Below, in pieces: positions 36,842 to 49,614 of a stretch of DNA of 64,000 nucleotides. The position numbers and the translations under genes were made by a program. The stretch's first letter is position 1. Each line of letters begins with the position of its first letter. Source of the DNA: Notholithocarpus densiflorus (taxonomy: Eukaryota > Streptophyta > Magnoliopsida > Fagales > Fagaceae); the NCBI GenBank assembly GCA_030021035.2, contig JARYZH020000092.1, positions 1,102,877 to 1,166,876 of the forward strand. The letters run 5' to 3'. Below the pieces are notes generated by a model that had not been told where the DNA came from, made no database searches, and saw only the letters and a list, made by a program, of their open reading frames with translations.

Positions 36842-39198
36842 ATGTCTTTACATGAAATAACAAAGATGGAAGGAGGTAGTACCTCAAGCAAAGCCGGTGG
36901 CAGCGCAACCGATAGGATATGCTCTTCATCCGAGATGGTTCAGCTCATTCAAAAGGTTAGCAAAGGGTTAAACTTATGTACAATTCCTTAGATTATTCAA
37001 TTGTATTCAACTACATGACTGTATTGACTAATTCAGCAAAAACTATATTATCTTTTTGAGTGACAATCATATTTAACCATATGGTTCATTTATCAATGCA
37101 TCTATATGGTTAAATTTGATTGGAGAGCTTAAAGTATCATACGTACTTAAGGATTTGTCTAAATTTTACTCATTATTCCTCTCAATTTTATTTTTTTAAT
37201 TTTTTTTTTCTTCAGGTCATTGCTGAAGTTATTGGAACATACATGTTAATCTTTGCTGGGTGTGGTTCGGTTGTTGTCAATAAGATATACGGTTCAGTAA
37301 CATTTCCAGGGATTTGTGTAGTATGGGGTTTGATTGTCATGGTCATGATTTATTCTCTTGGCCACATATCTGGGGCTCACTTTAATCCAGCAGTGACTAT
37401 AACTCATTCAATCTTTAGACGTTTCCCTCTCAAACAGGCAGGTTTTCAAATCCACACCATAATACTCAGTCTCCAAGAAATTATATAAATACAATACATA
37501 CAATACTCAACAATGTGGGTGAGTGTTAATAAAATCAAAACACTATCTTCTTTTAATTTGGTATCAGAGCCTTTTCAACCCTCATTACTTCCAAGTTCCA
37601 ACTCCCCTTCATATACTTCTACCATCAACTCACCCCTAAATCTTCCCTAACCACTCATTCTCTTCCTCCCTTGTCTAATATTCATCATTTTTGTCCATTC
37701 CAATTATCTCAACTAGAAAAAAAAAAAAATTCCTTCCATACCTTAGTGGTCAGGACCTTCTCGGGTTCATTAATGGCTCCAACGCATGCCCTCTTTCCAC
37801 AATTTGTTTCAATTATGCCAATGTTTCTTGAGGATTCTTAAGGAAAGCTCTTGACACAAACTTGTACAAAAACTCTATATAAAAAGTTGTATTCAATACA
37901 CATGTTTTGTGAAGTCTGGAAATTGTAAATAGTAGATAGCCTTATCGCTAAACTTTAATTTTGAAGAGATTGATTCTCAAACTTGTACCCATTACACATC
38001 ACCAAAGACACTTTCCATTAGTCCATGCACATAGATATATGGTCGCTAAATTTGGTTAGTTTTTGGTTTTGCAGGTGCCTTTATATATCTTGGCGCAGTT
38101 TCTAGGATCAATTCTTGCTAGTGCCACGTTATGTGGTATTTTTACTGTGCATAAAGAAAATTTCTTTGGAACAGTGCCGACTGGATCCAATTTGCAATCT
38201 CTTGTTATCGAGATCATCATCTCCTTTCTTTTGATGTTTGTTATTTGCGGCGTTGCCACAGACAATAGAGCAGTTAGTACTTAGTAGCATATATATAGCT
38301 TTCAAAATTTCCCATCCAATGAGTTTATATTTTTATTTGGTTAAGTTTGAAACAATTTCTTTCCTTGTAGATTGGAGAATTGGCAGGAATTGCTGTTGGA
38401 ATGACAATACTTCTAAACGTCTTTGTTGCCGGGTAATTTCTTAGAAAATTGTCGATTATAGTTCAACTATTGTTCCACTCTCATTGTTTATTTCGTATAA
38501 GTTTATTTTCATTGATTTATTTTACTTAAAAAATTAGTTTTACAAAAATACAGCTATAACTTAAAAAATGAAGGAAAAGTCAAGTTATAAAAAAAACTAT
38601 ATATATTCTCATTTATGATTACAAAATGAAAAAAGTTAATGGGTACTTTAAAAAGCATTGTTTTAGCTTTTAGGATATATTTTTATACATTTTTTATTAG
38701 AAAAGAAAAAAACTATTAATTATTTTGATTGTTTTTATATTTTTCATAAAAGTTGTATCAAAATTTTCCTAAAATAGTTTATTACCAATTGCTTGACCTT
38801 TAAAAATTTTAAACCAAAACTAAACCAACACTTAGTTGGTGGCATATAATTTTATAATCACAGGGTTCCATTCCATTCATTTTATTATTGCCAAAAAAAA
38901 GGCCCTTGGAAACTTTTGGATTTTTTTTTTTTTTTAAACATCAATCCTACAAAATTTGTTGACATTTGTTACTCGATTACATTGCAGGCCAGTATCTGGG
39001 GCATCTATGAACCCAGCCAGGAGTCTTGGGCCTGCTCTTATAGTGCATGTATACAAGGGACTTTGGGTTTATATTATAGGGCCACCCATAGGGACCATTT
39101 TTGGTGCTTTAGCCTATCATATCGTTAGATTCACTGATAAACCTCTCCGGGAGATAACCAAGAGTTCATCTTTCCTCAAAAGCATGTCCAGAGAATAA
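36842..39198 (+). CDS. NIP4: NOD26-like intrinsic protein (NIP4-like aquaporin), complete
   Basis: Five exons: 36842–36955, 37216–37437, 38075–38272, 38371–38432, 38988–39198; 268 aa. Six membrane helices are expected, with both half-helix motifs HFNPAV (NPA at residues 95–97) and SMNPARS (NPA 207–209, Arg210). Predicted aromatic/Arg filter residues are Trp75, Val195, Ala204 and Arg210, the group I NIP signature. Blocks GLIVMVMIYSLGHISGAHF, ATDNRAIGELAGIAVGMT and IRFTDKPLRE-like VRFTDKPLREITKS match NIP4-type proteins best. NIP group I proteins pass water, glycerol and other small neutral solutes across the plasma membrane; NIP4s are often pollen-expressed. Intron 2 can keep the frame only with a GC donor: CAG|GCAGGT at 37437/37438 to TTGCAG|GTG at 38074/38075. 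Using the nearby GT would shift the frame. The other introns are GT–AG. No other defect was seen. Confidence 0.94.
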
Positions 39199-42067
39199 TG
39201 CTTGCAGCAAGTTAATCACCAATTTTATCACTTTTTGTGTTACCCACTGCTACAACCTTGTCATGCTAGCTACTAGTTCCTCATATTAGGTAGAGCCGTA
39301 GAGGAGGAAAATAAAGTTCAACATTGCTGTTTTGTTTACTTGATGAAACAAAACATAGCAATAGTTTTCACTTTTTTTTTTTTTTTTTTTTGGTTAGGTA
39401 CTTCTTAAAAAAAATATTTGTATTATGCAATTGTTTGCTCCTTGAGATGTATGTTCTACTGTACAAATGTAAATAATAGAAAACTAATTGCCATTGTTGA
39501 TGTTGATGTTGGAGAAAATATGGCGTAATATTTATCTTTTGTTAATTGTTTTATTTTTATGTAACTTTTGAATTTTAAAAGTTAGGATTTTGTCATTAAA
39601 ATGATTTTAAGTGTTTTTAATATTTTACTAATATGTAAAATACCAAAAAATTAAAATTAAAAAAACCTATTATTAGTAAAATAGTTATCAATGTTTTCTT
39701 CCATCTGACAAATTCTAGATTTATTTCCATAATTATGTTTAGGGGTCTGCGGGTAGGGTTGGAATGTTTTTTAAACTCATTGTTGGGTTGAGAAATTTCT
39801 CAACCCAAACCAACCCATCACATGTGACAAGTGTATAAACCAACACAAACCGGTTGGCATGGTGGGATGTGTATACATGTTTCATGTCTTATAAAAATAT
39901 CAGGTTTCAATTAATCATTTAACCACTTTTTTCTCAATAAATTATTACAATTCATATCATCATATGCCTAAATTATATTTCAAATTTCCAATTTCATAGC
40001 AAATCTCAAAATCCAAAATCAATCAAATAAAAAAAATAATTAAATAAGGGTAATAAAATAAACTTAGATCATACATGTTGAAAAAACTCATCAACCTAGA
40101 TCTGACCGAACCTGTGGCTCAAAACAAAATTCTAATCCACTTGAGGCATTGGATTGGATCAAGTTGGTTCATTGAGATGGTGGGCTGGATGCACATTCCT
40201 ACTTAGGTTCTCAAGAATTTTGTTCTTTTTTTTAAGTTAGAACTATAATTAACTAGCCTATCACCCTTTCTATTGCCGAATTATCATGGATATAAACCAA
40301 TCGTTTATCCTAAACGTTTACTTATTATAGCTTGTATGGGGCTACATAGACATTCCATGTGCAAGCAAACTTTTAGTAGGCTGTTGACTTTGGAATCCAA
40401 TGTTCTCATCTAATTTACAAGTATTTATTTCAGCCTCTTCATTTCGGTCATTGTTTCAACCTTTTCTTTTTCTTACTCAACAAAGTTAACAAACAGTATT
40501 CAATTCTTGATGCAGGTCTCCACAGGACCACAGCTAGGCTAGGAAAACCAAATCAGGTGTCATTAAACTAAAAGAAAACTACAAGGAAATTTAGCATAAT
40601 CTAAGTTAAAGAATTGTAGATAAACTGATAGTGAAAATGAACTAAAAATTGAAGTTTAAACAATTGCATACCCTAAATTAAAGAAATCGCATTGGAATTT
40701 GGAAGAGCCCAGATTTAAGGTTTTTTCTTTTTTGGGGTTGAACCAGCAGGTAGCCCTTATTTAAGTGCTAATATTCTAATTCATGTGCTACATTTACATG
40801 ATTTCAAATTAAGGAGACTGAATGCCCACAAATTACATGATTACAAAATTATTTAATAGATTTAAAAATATTTATAATGTAATAATGACCTTAGCTAGGA
40901 CACTACTGCCCACAAACCCTAATATAAAAGTTTTATTAGTGAGTTTTCAATAGTAATAAACTTTGTTCAGTCTCTCTATCTGCCTCTCTTTCTCTCATGT
41001 GTTCGACAATTAGTTAAAGCCAGGAAGAAAAACCAACACCACATGAAGCCACATGATTATTGTACATACAAGAGCTATATATCACATGGCTGCTTATGTG
41101 AGACTCACATTTCCGTGGCTGCTACTGAATGTATTACTCTTAAAATGTCCACATTTGTGGTAAAATCTCTATATAGTAATATTCATAGGACCCATTGCTA
41201 GTTCCCTTGCCATGCTATTGTCACAAGTCACAACTACCTGAAGCCCACGTACTTCTATTTCAGAGTAGTTTTAGAACTATAAATTATTCCATAATTTTTT
41301 TACCACAATTTTGATGCGGTAAATTGTGAGTGGTTTAACTATCACTTACACGTGAATTCATTATTTTTTCTTTACCCATCACACTTTACCACATCACAGT
41401 TGTGGCAAGAAGTCGTAAATTTTTTTGTGTTTCTAGACTTTTTCTTTGTTTTATTTTTCATATATAAATCTTATGATATGGTCCAATTACCAATATTTTT
41501 TTGGATTAGATCATTGACTGAAATGTGTAATGCCACATGGTAGGGTCTCACATTTTGTATGTGTCACTGTCCCTTTATGAAGGCGTAATATAAATATATG
41601 GAGGATGTTGCTAGCTTGATTTTTTTATTTTTTATTAAACTCATCTCAAATAAAGGGGAAAAAAAATATTCATTGATTAGGTAGCATGTTCATATCTATT
41701 TGGCTGGTTGCAACTTAATTGGAAGTCCCCTTTACTACTAAGGTTTCCCAATTCTGGTTCATGTTTAGTGTTTACTGTCAAATGGTACTTTCCCAGACAA
41801 TATTTTCCACTACAGCATCTGCATACCTTCCAAGTTCCAACCCTACAAAAATTTAGATAAACTTTTTCTTTTTCCCTTTTTTTATAAAGAAATTTAGATA
41901 ACTTGAGAAGACAGCTAATCTAAAGTTGCATTAATACAAGAATGACAGCATGATCGTTAGGATTAACACAAAAACACACCTATGGATTTTAGTTTTTTTT
42001 TTTTTTTTTTTTTTTTTGAAGCCGTTTATGCATTTTAGTTAGCTCAATCAACAAAGTGTTTTGTCAG
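39199..42067. other. Gene-free stretch between NIP and the phosphatase fragment
   Basis: AT-rich. Missing upstream exons of the phosphatase (metal-binding GDxG, GDxxY and GNHE motifs) were looked for and not found. Poly-T runs lie at 39370–39391 and 41993–42017. Bases about 39740–40200 and 41260–41410 look like degenerate transposon ends. Confidence 0.5.
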
Positions 42068-43062
42068 CCCATGGGAAGGGATGACATGCAGAAGCTTTGG
42101 CAGAAGTACAGGGTAGATATTGCATTTTATGGCCATGTCCATGACTATGAAAGGACATGCCCCATTTACCAGGTACGGATAGATCAAAATTGGATGTAAT
42201 TTGAATATGCATGCATGTGTAACTCTTTCTCATGTATACATTAGCTAAATTAATTGATTTCACCATTAGTTAGTCTCTATGCAACTCATGACACACCATC
42301 ATTGAATGCTGCATTCTGCATTGCTGAATAGATGCAGTAACTGCTGCCTGGAGGTGCTTAATCACAGGCTATTAGTATGTCTTTTTAGAGTTAATTTTAA
42401 GGGTATTGGCATAGTGTGAACACTTAGGACAAGGTAGCCATTAAAAAAAAATACATAATTGAATGTTTTGGATAATATTTGGACATTTTGGAAACCATTA
42501 GAAAGGTTGAATATAAACTCTTAGGCTTTCTAGATAATGTCAGAGGCTCAACTACACTACTTAATGCAAACTCCTATTGGTATGCAATAAAGGGTAACAC
42601 AATAAGCAATGTAGACTGCAATGCTTTTATTTCTTAGCCAACTCTTAGCATTACAGTTTCTCTTTTGAATTTCCAGATAGTGCATTTACCAAATATCTTT
42701 AAGATCACTTGCATTCCATTTTCTCTAACCTTGTATTATCAATGCTGGTGGTGTAGAATGTGTGTGTTAATTCAGAAGTGTCCCATTATTCGGGCACCAT
42801 GAACGGAACCATCCATGTTGTTGTTGGAGGGGGAGGGCATCACCTAGGAGCATCCTTCATAGGGATACCCAATTGGAGTTTATACAGAGATTTTGACTTT
42901 GGATTTGTCAAACTAACAGCATTCAATCGCTCCTCTCTTCTTTTCGAGTACAAGAAAAGCAGTGATGGAAAGGTATATGATTCCTTCACTATTCATAGAG
43001 AGTACAGAGATATCTTGGCATGTGTACACGACAGTTGTGGAACAAGCACTTGGGCATCTTGA
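42068..43062 (+). pseudogene. Purple acid phosphatase (PAP27/PAP1 type), last two exons only
   Basis: Exon 42068–42172 (after TTGTCAG) encodes PMGRDDMQKLWQKYRVDIAF, then YGHVHDYERTCPIYQ. This holds the GHxH metal-ligand motif of the metallophosphatase domain. Exon 42757–43062 (after GTGTAG) encodes NVCVNSEVSHYSGTMNGT, then a GGGGHH turn, YRDFDFGFVKLTAFN, SSLLFEYKKSSDGKVYDSF and a C-terminus ending CGTSTWAS. Both are in phase 0, the intron is GT–AG, and there is no internal stop: 136 aa. Full-length plant PAPs of this branch have about 600 residues, so more than three quarters, including the other metal-binding motifs, are missing from the 2.9 kb upstream. The fragment cannot be catalytic alone. 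It may be a truncated duplicate, or the 3' end of a gene split by a large insertion or assembly break. The sequence is well preserved, so the loss is probably recent. Confidence 0.85.
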
Positions 43063-44319
43063 ACTTTTATCTTAAACTTCCTTTGGAGGAAATTTATGTA
43101 ATAAACATCAATATTTGCATTGCTGCAAATGTTTTGTTAAAACTAAATTATGAGTTTCTATTCCCAGTAGTTCCTTACTCCATTATTTCTTCCTGTTTTT
43201 GTCTATTTAGCTTTTACTATGATATTGTTTCTTTCTTCTTCTTTTTTAAGCTTTTGCAACATCCTTAGTCCATAAGAATCTCAATTATGAGCTTGACCTG
43301 CAGTTTTCATGGCTAATATGCTTGTACTGTGAAAAAAAATTTATTGTATCTTGCTATTTGGTGTAATGAACTAACTTATTTATTAGGAAAATAATAATAA
43401 TATGTTGCATTTGGATTTTGCAAGTCATTTGTTATTTTGATGTCGCTTTCAACACTGAATTTGGTTCCTCAAAAATGATATTATATTCCCATTTGATCTA
43501 ACGAATGACTTTACAGCTATTTTTTTACAATTATACAAAAAAAAAAAAATTCTTTATGGCTCCCATTTTCATCTTTTTATACAATCCATTTCAGTTAATT
43601 GTTGAAATTCCAAGTATTGATTTTTTTTTTTTTCTGTTTTTTGGGAAAAGTGATGCCTACCTTAAGGATCATTTTCCAAAACAAATGGCTAAAATCACAC
43701 AATAGTGAAAATCATTTTAGAATGTAATTGACTCCATTAAAAATTTATATGGAAAAAAAAAAAAATCACAATTGACTCGTTTATGAGACCCAAGGTGATG
43801 GGTAGGTCATTGGGCTTTTCTTTATGGAGTTCAAAAGAATATACAGAAATGGAGATGGCTGAACTGGGCTTTCAACTGAAACGTTCAGTCTGAAAGGAAC
43901 ATACATTGAGAAATGGGGCCCAAATCGGCGTACACATCACACATGTTTTTAAACACGATTATGCATTCAAAAAATTAAGGATACAAAAAAAAAAATTATA
44001 ATCTTTTTTGTAATTTTTGTTGTGACAAGTTGCAATTAAATTATTATTATTTTTACATAAATCTACCTAATACTACTTTTAGTAGCACCAATCATAACAT
44101 GTTATAGCAATTGTGAAAAAAATTATGAAAAATTATGTTTTCAAATTGAGTGAGTGTAAAAAAAAAAAATCTTATTTACATCAAGAGCCAAAAAATCTTT
44201 AGATTTTTTATTTATTACAAGATGGCGACTTGTTAATTAAAAAATGAGAATAAGGAGGATGATGGTGCATTGATTTAATAAAAGAATTATTATTTTTTTA
44301 GAGAGTTTCAATTTATAGC

Positions 44320-44455
44320 GTCCGCTCCTGATGATAGTTTTTTATTATCAGACCAAGACACCAATTAGTTTTTGGTGTAAGCGGGGTTAAACCCCAGATC
44401 TCTTATACAACTATCAGAAATTTTACCAATTGAGCTAATTAGAACCCACCTTAAT
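44320..44455 (-). mobile_element. Au-like SINE
   Basis: On the minus strand it reads TTCTAATTAGCTCAATTGGT (A-box-like), then GATCTGGGGTTTAACCCC (B-box-like), then a body ending in an AT-rich tail. This matches the tRNA-derived layout of the widespread plant Au SINE family, as I remember it. Confidence 0.6.
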
Positions 44456-45939
44456 AAGACAATTAGAATAATGAGTTACACACGTGTATAACAAAACTAA
44501 AATATAATAGTTTATATTTATTTTTATTTATATACATATATAAATATATATATATATATGTAGAGTAGTTTTATTATTATTATTATTACCCAATTGAATC
44601 TTTTTTGCTGAACAAAGACCAAAAAAAGTAGGTTGCAAAGTTTTCAAGTTTGGTATACTTTAATAGATTTTACTCGGCTAGTCTTTCTCTTTGACTATTA
44701 TATTATCAAACTATAGAGTCATTGGTCCAAATAAACATTAGTATTTTGATTTCTTTAATTACTCTTGGGTATTGATATGTTTAGGTTTTTCAAATATAAA
44801 CTCGGTATGGTTTGAAAGCATAAATGTTGCAGATGTTTTTCACTTGATTTATTCCTCTTATATGACGAAAATGGTTGAATCTATCTTATTTAAATAATTT
44901 TTATAAAATATAGAAGACTAAACAATTGAGAAATCTCCCATCAAAAAAAATTTTTTGAAAAATCATTTTTTTTTTAAAAGGAAAAAAAATTGAGAAGATT
45001 TTAAAAAGGAAATTGAATCAACAAAAGCTACTGTGATGAATGGCACGCTTAAAAGTGATCAGATTCTTAAATTTAAAAAAAAAAAAAACTTATATATATA
45101 TATACACTTTGAAAGATGGGGATGAGTTTTTTTTTCCCTAAAATAGTTAACACTATTATAGCTAGGGTAGAGTTTCAGACTATGAACTGAATATAGATTT
45201 TATTTATTAAAAAAATGCAATGGAATTACAAATGGATGAAAGTGGATTACGCAAGTAGTTATTCCCCCAAACAATAATTTCTAGGTAGGTGCCTCACACA
45301 GTATTCACTCCAAAAAAAAAAAAAAGGTTACTCACACTGTAATTTCTTTTGTTAAGTACCTTACACACTAACTGGAGACTTAAAAGTCACTCATATTTTT
45401 TGAACAAGGGCTCCAAGGCTCTAATCATGCTCTCACAGGTTGATTGGTCAAATATTAGGTTGCTTGTATGATACAATTGTAAAAATAACCTGTCCTAAAT
45501 CATTTTTTTCAATAAACAAATATATGCTTCTGCATTGAATTATTGGACCTGTGACACAAACCTAAAAGTCCCATGTTCAATGAACCATATTATTGGACTA
45601 TAAGATTTCTAAGATGTCTCATGGATAAGAAGTGGAATATCTTGCCAAAAAATTAGGACACCACTTCATTTTCTATATATATGAAGCTTCAATCAAAATT
45701 GAAATCTTAATTCTCCTGATGATCTTGTGACTTACGCAAGTTTATTGACTTAAGATTACATGTGTATTATCATGACAAAATTATATTTGTCCTACACAAT
45801 TTTTAATTATTAGATTGTGTCCTTTGCAGCCTTGCAATAATGAAAAATCAACACTTTGGCCGTAAAAGGTTTTAGTGTTCTTCCTTTATTTGTATTTTCT
45901 TATTCACTCTTTCTTACATAAATTTGTTATCCTCTCTTT

Positions 45940-45970
45940 CATTTTTTGCATAGTTTTTCCTCACAAAAAG

Positions 45971-46014
<44 letters not shown>

Positions 46015-46345
46015 TTGGAGGATTTTTATTTTTCTTGCATCTTTGCTTTAGGTTGAAACTTTTTTGTGTTTTTTAGAACTCTAATTATACCATTTAGTTT
46101 TGTGTTTTAAGTTATTATTATTATTTTTTGTTCTATTTGATTATTAAATGTTATCCGATTACATTATAAAGAATTAAAGATAGTAGATAAGAATATAATA
46201 TTATTCTATTACATAGCATGATTTGGATAATTTAGTGTTTATTGTTATATCTTTTAATTTTACGTTTTTTTTCTCCTTATCTTATTTTATTTAATATTAA
46301 AATTCAACCACATCCTCTTTATCATTAAATTATTTATATTTTCTC
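45940..46345 (+). repeat. Direct repeat, copy A (partner at 48440–48815)
   Basis: CCTCACAAAAA, CAATTTTTTGG(A/T)GGATTTT, TTTTTCTTGCATCT, AGAACTCTA, TTTAGTTTTGTGTTTTAAGT, GATTTGGATAA and ACCACATC-type blocks recur in the same order in copy B about 2.5 kb downstream. It contains a (CT)n tract at 45972–46008. The pair could be LTRs or duplicated spacer; no TG..CA ends or internal element were established. Confidence 0.65.
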
Positions 46346-47459
46346 TCCCTTTTCGTTTTAAAAAATAAAATATGTAATATTTTACTTAAATTCAAATAAT
46401 AAAAACTGTCCTCATCAATTGTACTAACTAGCTGATGTTCCGTGTGATGCACGGGCATGATATAAATTTATTTTAAAATATTATTTAAGAAATTATTTTT
46501 ATGACCATGCAACATAAGCTCTTCTTTTATTGATTATTTCCTTATATGGTTAAGATAAATAAAAAGCTAATATGAAACGTTGCAACAAATTTTCAAAGGT
46601 AAAATAAATCCAATCAGTGCTCTTATGTCTATCAAATATTGATATGCATGTCGAAAAAAAAAAGTCATACGGTTGACAGGGCTTCAAAATTGCGAATTCT
46701 AGTCATTTTGTTGAGTTTGCAAAAACCATAAGTGCTAATGTAACTTTGACAAAACACCAAAAAGAAATACACATATGGGTAATTTTAAGAATTTATTTTG
46801 ATCAAACCTCTGTCAAAGAAAATATTTCTTTTTAATCACTATCATGTTTTATGAGTACATCAAGGGTGACTATACTTTAGCCTAAGCGAAGATTCAATAC
46901 ACTTTTAGGCATGTCACAACCATACAGATACTCTAACCAAGCTAATTGCTGAATTAGTAAAATCATGAACAATTATTAAATTAGTACCTGTAAGCTCAAT
47001 TGTATGCTTATCCAAGGCACTGACAATTGTAGGGATATGTCTCCCAAATTCTTGCACAGTAGTTGTAGTAGCAACATCACCATTAGTGTAACAAAAAGAA
47101 AAAATATCACCATTAAGCCTGACAACCAAATGAGAAAAAAACATTTATAAGTGAAGGGGTTGATCACCGTAAACATTTATCATTTGAACTACTTTCCCGA
47201 GTACAGTTAAGGTTTAGTATCATTCGCCTATTAAGTCTTGCTCTATTACAACTATCAGTATCATGGATCATTGCTATGTCATTAGGCTTTTTACTCCTAT
47301 GACTTCCGCCTCCAAATTTCTTTAACAACTCTATGTTTGTGTAATACATCTATGCAATCTTTTTCTTGTACATGATCATACGCCTTCTTTGGAAAAGGTA
47401 TTTGAAAAATACTTCCTTTGTTTTGTTTTTTTTTTATTATGTTTTTTTTTTTCTATGGA

Positions 47460-47800
47460 TTAACAACTGTTTTTTTTTTTTTTTTTTTTTCTTATTGAAT
47501 TATAAACTAAATACTTCAAATGAACATAATATTTTGGTATTCAACAAACAAATCAATATTTTTTTCTATGTGTTAACAATTATTATTTTTTAATTTCCTT
47601 TCTTATCGAATTACAAACAATTTTTAGAGATAGCTAAACTAAATACTTTAAACAAACAAAATATTTTGGGATTGAACAACAAATCAATATTTTTTCTGTT
47701 GGTTAACAATTGTTTTTTTTTATTGAAGTATAAATAGTTTTTATAGAGCTAAACTAAATACTTCAAACGAACATAATATTTTGGGATTCAACAATAAATA
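47460..47800 (+). repeat. Degenerate tandem array, unit about 125 bp
   Basis: Three successive copies of GTTAACAA(T/C)TG–poly-T–TTATTGAA–(G)CTAAACTAAATACTT–GAACATAATATTTTGG–ATTCAACAA. The copies have diverged and are AT-rich. Confidence 0.75.
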
Positions 47801-48439
47801 AATAAATAAATAAACTATTTAAGAGGAACATGAAATTTTGAAAATGATCATACCATTCTGAAATGAAATGTAAATATTGGGAGAGAAATTATAGAAGCAT
47901 AACTTTTTGAGACCTAAGGAGATGGGGATATATAAAAGAATAGATTTTACAACATGCAAAGTCTTTCACCTACACGTGGGGAGGGTCAAGCCTAGGTTAT
48001 AATATGTAAGGTAATAAATAGGATCGGGCTTTTTATAAGGTTTGGTCTATTCTTAAAAGGTAGTCCATTCTTTAGAGTAATTGTCAATAACAGCCCATAT
48101 TTTATATAATAGTAAAAATAAGTTACTATGATCTATTGAGTAACAGTTAAAAAAACCTTAATGAAAGAAGTTAAAAAAGCTAAATGCAAAATTAGAGTGC
48201 CACAGGGTAGGAGCTTATGCACTCCCGCATGAGGTCTCTGCTTTTATATATATATATAAATATATATTTATATTGATTTTTTTAATATTTACACTTTCTC
48301 CAACCTTTTTCCTTCCTTTTACCTTTTCATCTCCCCAAACCTTCTACCTTAATATCACTCTTCATCTTTCCTTTTATCTTCCTTTATTTTATTCCTTTTT
48401 ATTATCATCCTCTTAGTAAAAATTTGTCATTCATTCTTC

Positions 48440-48815
48440 CATTCTTTATGTAATTTTCCCTCACAAAAAATGGTTATTTCCCTCTCTTTCTCCCTCAATT
48501 TTTTGGTGGATTTTCTTTTATTTTTCTTGCATCTCTACTTTAGCTTGATAAAGTTTTGTGTTCTTTAGAACTCTATTTTTGGGTTAATGCGATTTAGTTT
48601 TGTGTTTTAAGTTTTTTTTTTTTTTCTTTTTTGTTCACTTTGATCGTTGAAGATAGTGTATAAGAATATAATATTATTATATTATATAGAATGATTTGGA
48701 TAAGTTGGTGTTTAATGTTATATATTTTATTTTACTTTTTTTTTTCTTCTCATATTATTTTATTCAACATTTAAATTCAGCCACATCTCCCACATATATC
48801 AATAAATTATTTATA
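48440..48815 (+). repeat. Direct repeat, copy B
   Basis: Partner of 45940–46345; see there. It is directly abutted by the LTR-like segment that starts at about 48819. Confidence 0.65.
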
Positions 48816-48818
48816 TTT

Positions 48819-49395
48819 GTAAAGTTGTGATTTACAACTATGTGTTTTGTTGGCTTTAATTCCGTGCCAAATTTGATTGTAATTCTATTTCAATCTTTTG
48901 TACCCTATATTTATTGTGGGATTTAATTGTAAGGGTTGTGTGATAGAGAGAGAGTGTGTGAAGACTCAAGCAATTGAAGACTGAAGAGCTCTCGCGGGTA
49001 TCTCGCGACTAAGCATCCTGCGAAGTGACTCATGTGACTTGCACATGCTGGAATGCGAAGAGTCAGGACAGGATGGAGACAGCTGTGTCTCGCGAGTATC
49101 TCGCGGGTAAGGCCTTCCCGCGAGACACCCGCAAGACATTCTGTTCTGCCAGACTGTACTATCTAATACACACTTTCTATACCCACACTATATATACCCA
49201 CATTACCCACAAATGTGAAGGAGTGCTTCTAAGAGAAAACCCTAGCCAAACACCTTGAGAATTAGAAATTGTTATACCCACAATCCTCTACAAAATAGCT
49301 TGTGGTTTTTCCTCAACTCCTACTTCTCCATTTCCATTTTGAGAGAAAACCCTAGACAAACACCTTGAGAATTAGAGATTGTTATACCCACAATT
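48819..49395 (+). mobile_element. LTR-like segment with CTCGCGGGTA boxes
   Basis: A GC-richer island in AT-rich surroundings. It has repeated CTCGCGGGTA/TCTCGCGACT/CCCGCGAGAC boxes, a TATA-like CACTATATATACCCAC at about 49185, then a duplicated GAGAAAACCCTAG–CCAAACACCTTGAGAATTAG block (from about 49229 and 49342). The order of core boxes, TATA and leader fits a solo LTR promoter. Borders are uncertain and no partner LTR or coding region is in the window. It ends about 220 bp before the start codon of the WVD2-like gene. Confidence 0.55.
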
Positions 49396-49440
49396 TATTT
49401 GTCTCTCTGGAAAATGCGTTTTTAAGGTAATAATCATTAA

Positions 49441-49442
<2 letters not shown>

Positions 49443-49483
<41 letters not shown>
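49443..49483. repeat. (CT)n tract upstream of the WVD2-like start codon
   Basis: About 20 CT units, 132–172 bp before the ATG, probably in the 5' leader. Confidence 0.9.
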
Positions 49484-49487
<4 letters not shown>

Positions 49488-49614
49488 CTGTTTTTGTTTA
49501 TGTGTTAATTTAGATGTTATTGTAGTTTGAGTTTAATTGGATTTAATGACTATGTTTTTTTTGTTTTGATGAGTGGTGATTAGGTAGTGTTTTAATGCTT
49601 AATTTTTGCTGATC

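Larger units (their letters stand above)
43063..49614. other. Gene-free, repeat-rich stretch before the WVD2-like gene
   Basis: It holds an Au-like SINE (44320–44455), a pair of direct repeats (45940–46345 and 48440–48815), a short tandem array (47460–47800), an LTR-like segment (48819–49395) and (CT)n tracts. On the minus strand 46914–47349 has two consecutive open frames without a recognised domain. A GATGTTCCGTGTGATGCACG motif at 46434–46453 resembles a sequence often found near Helitron-type ends, but I cannot define an element. Confidence 0.5.
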
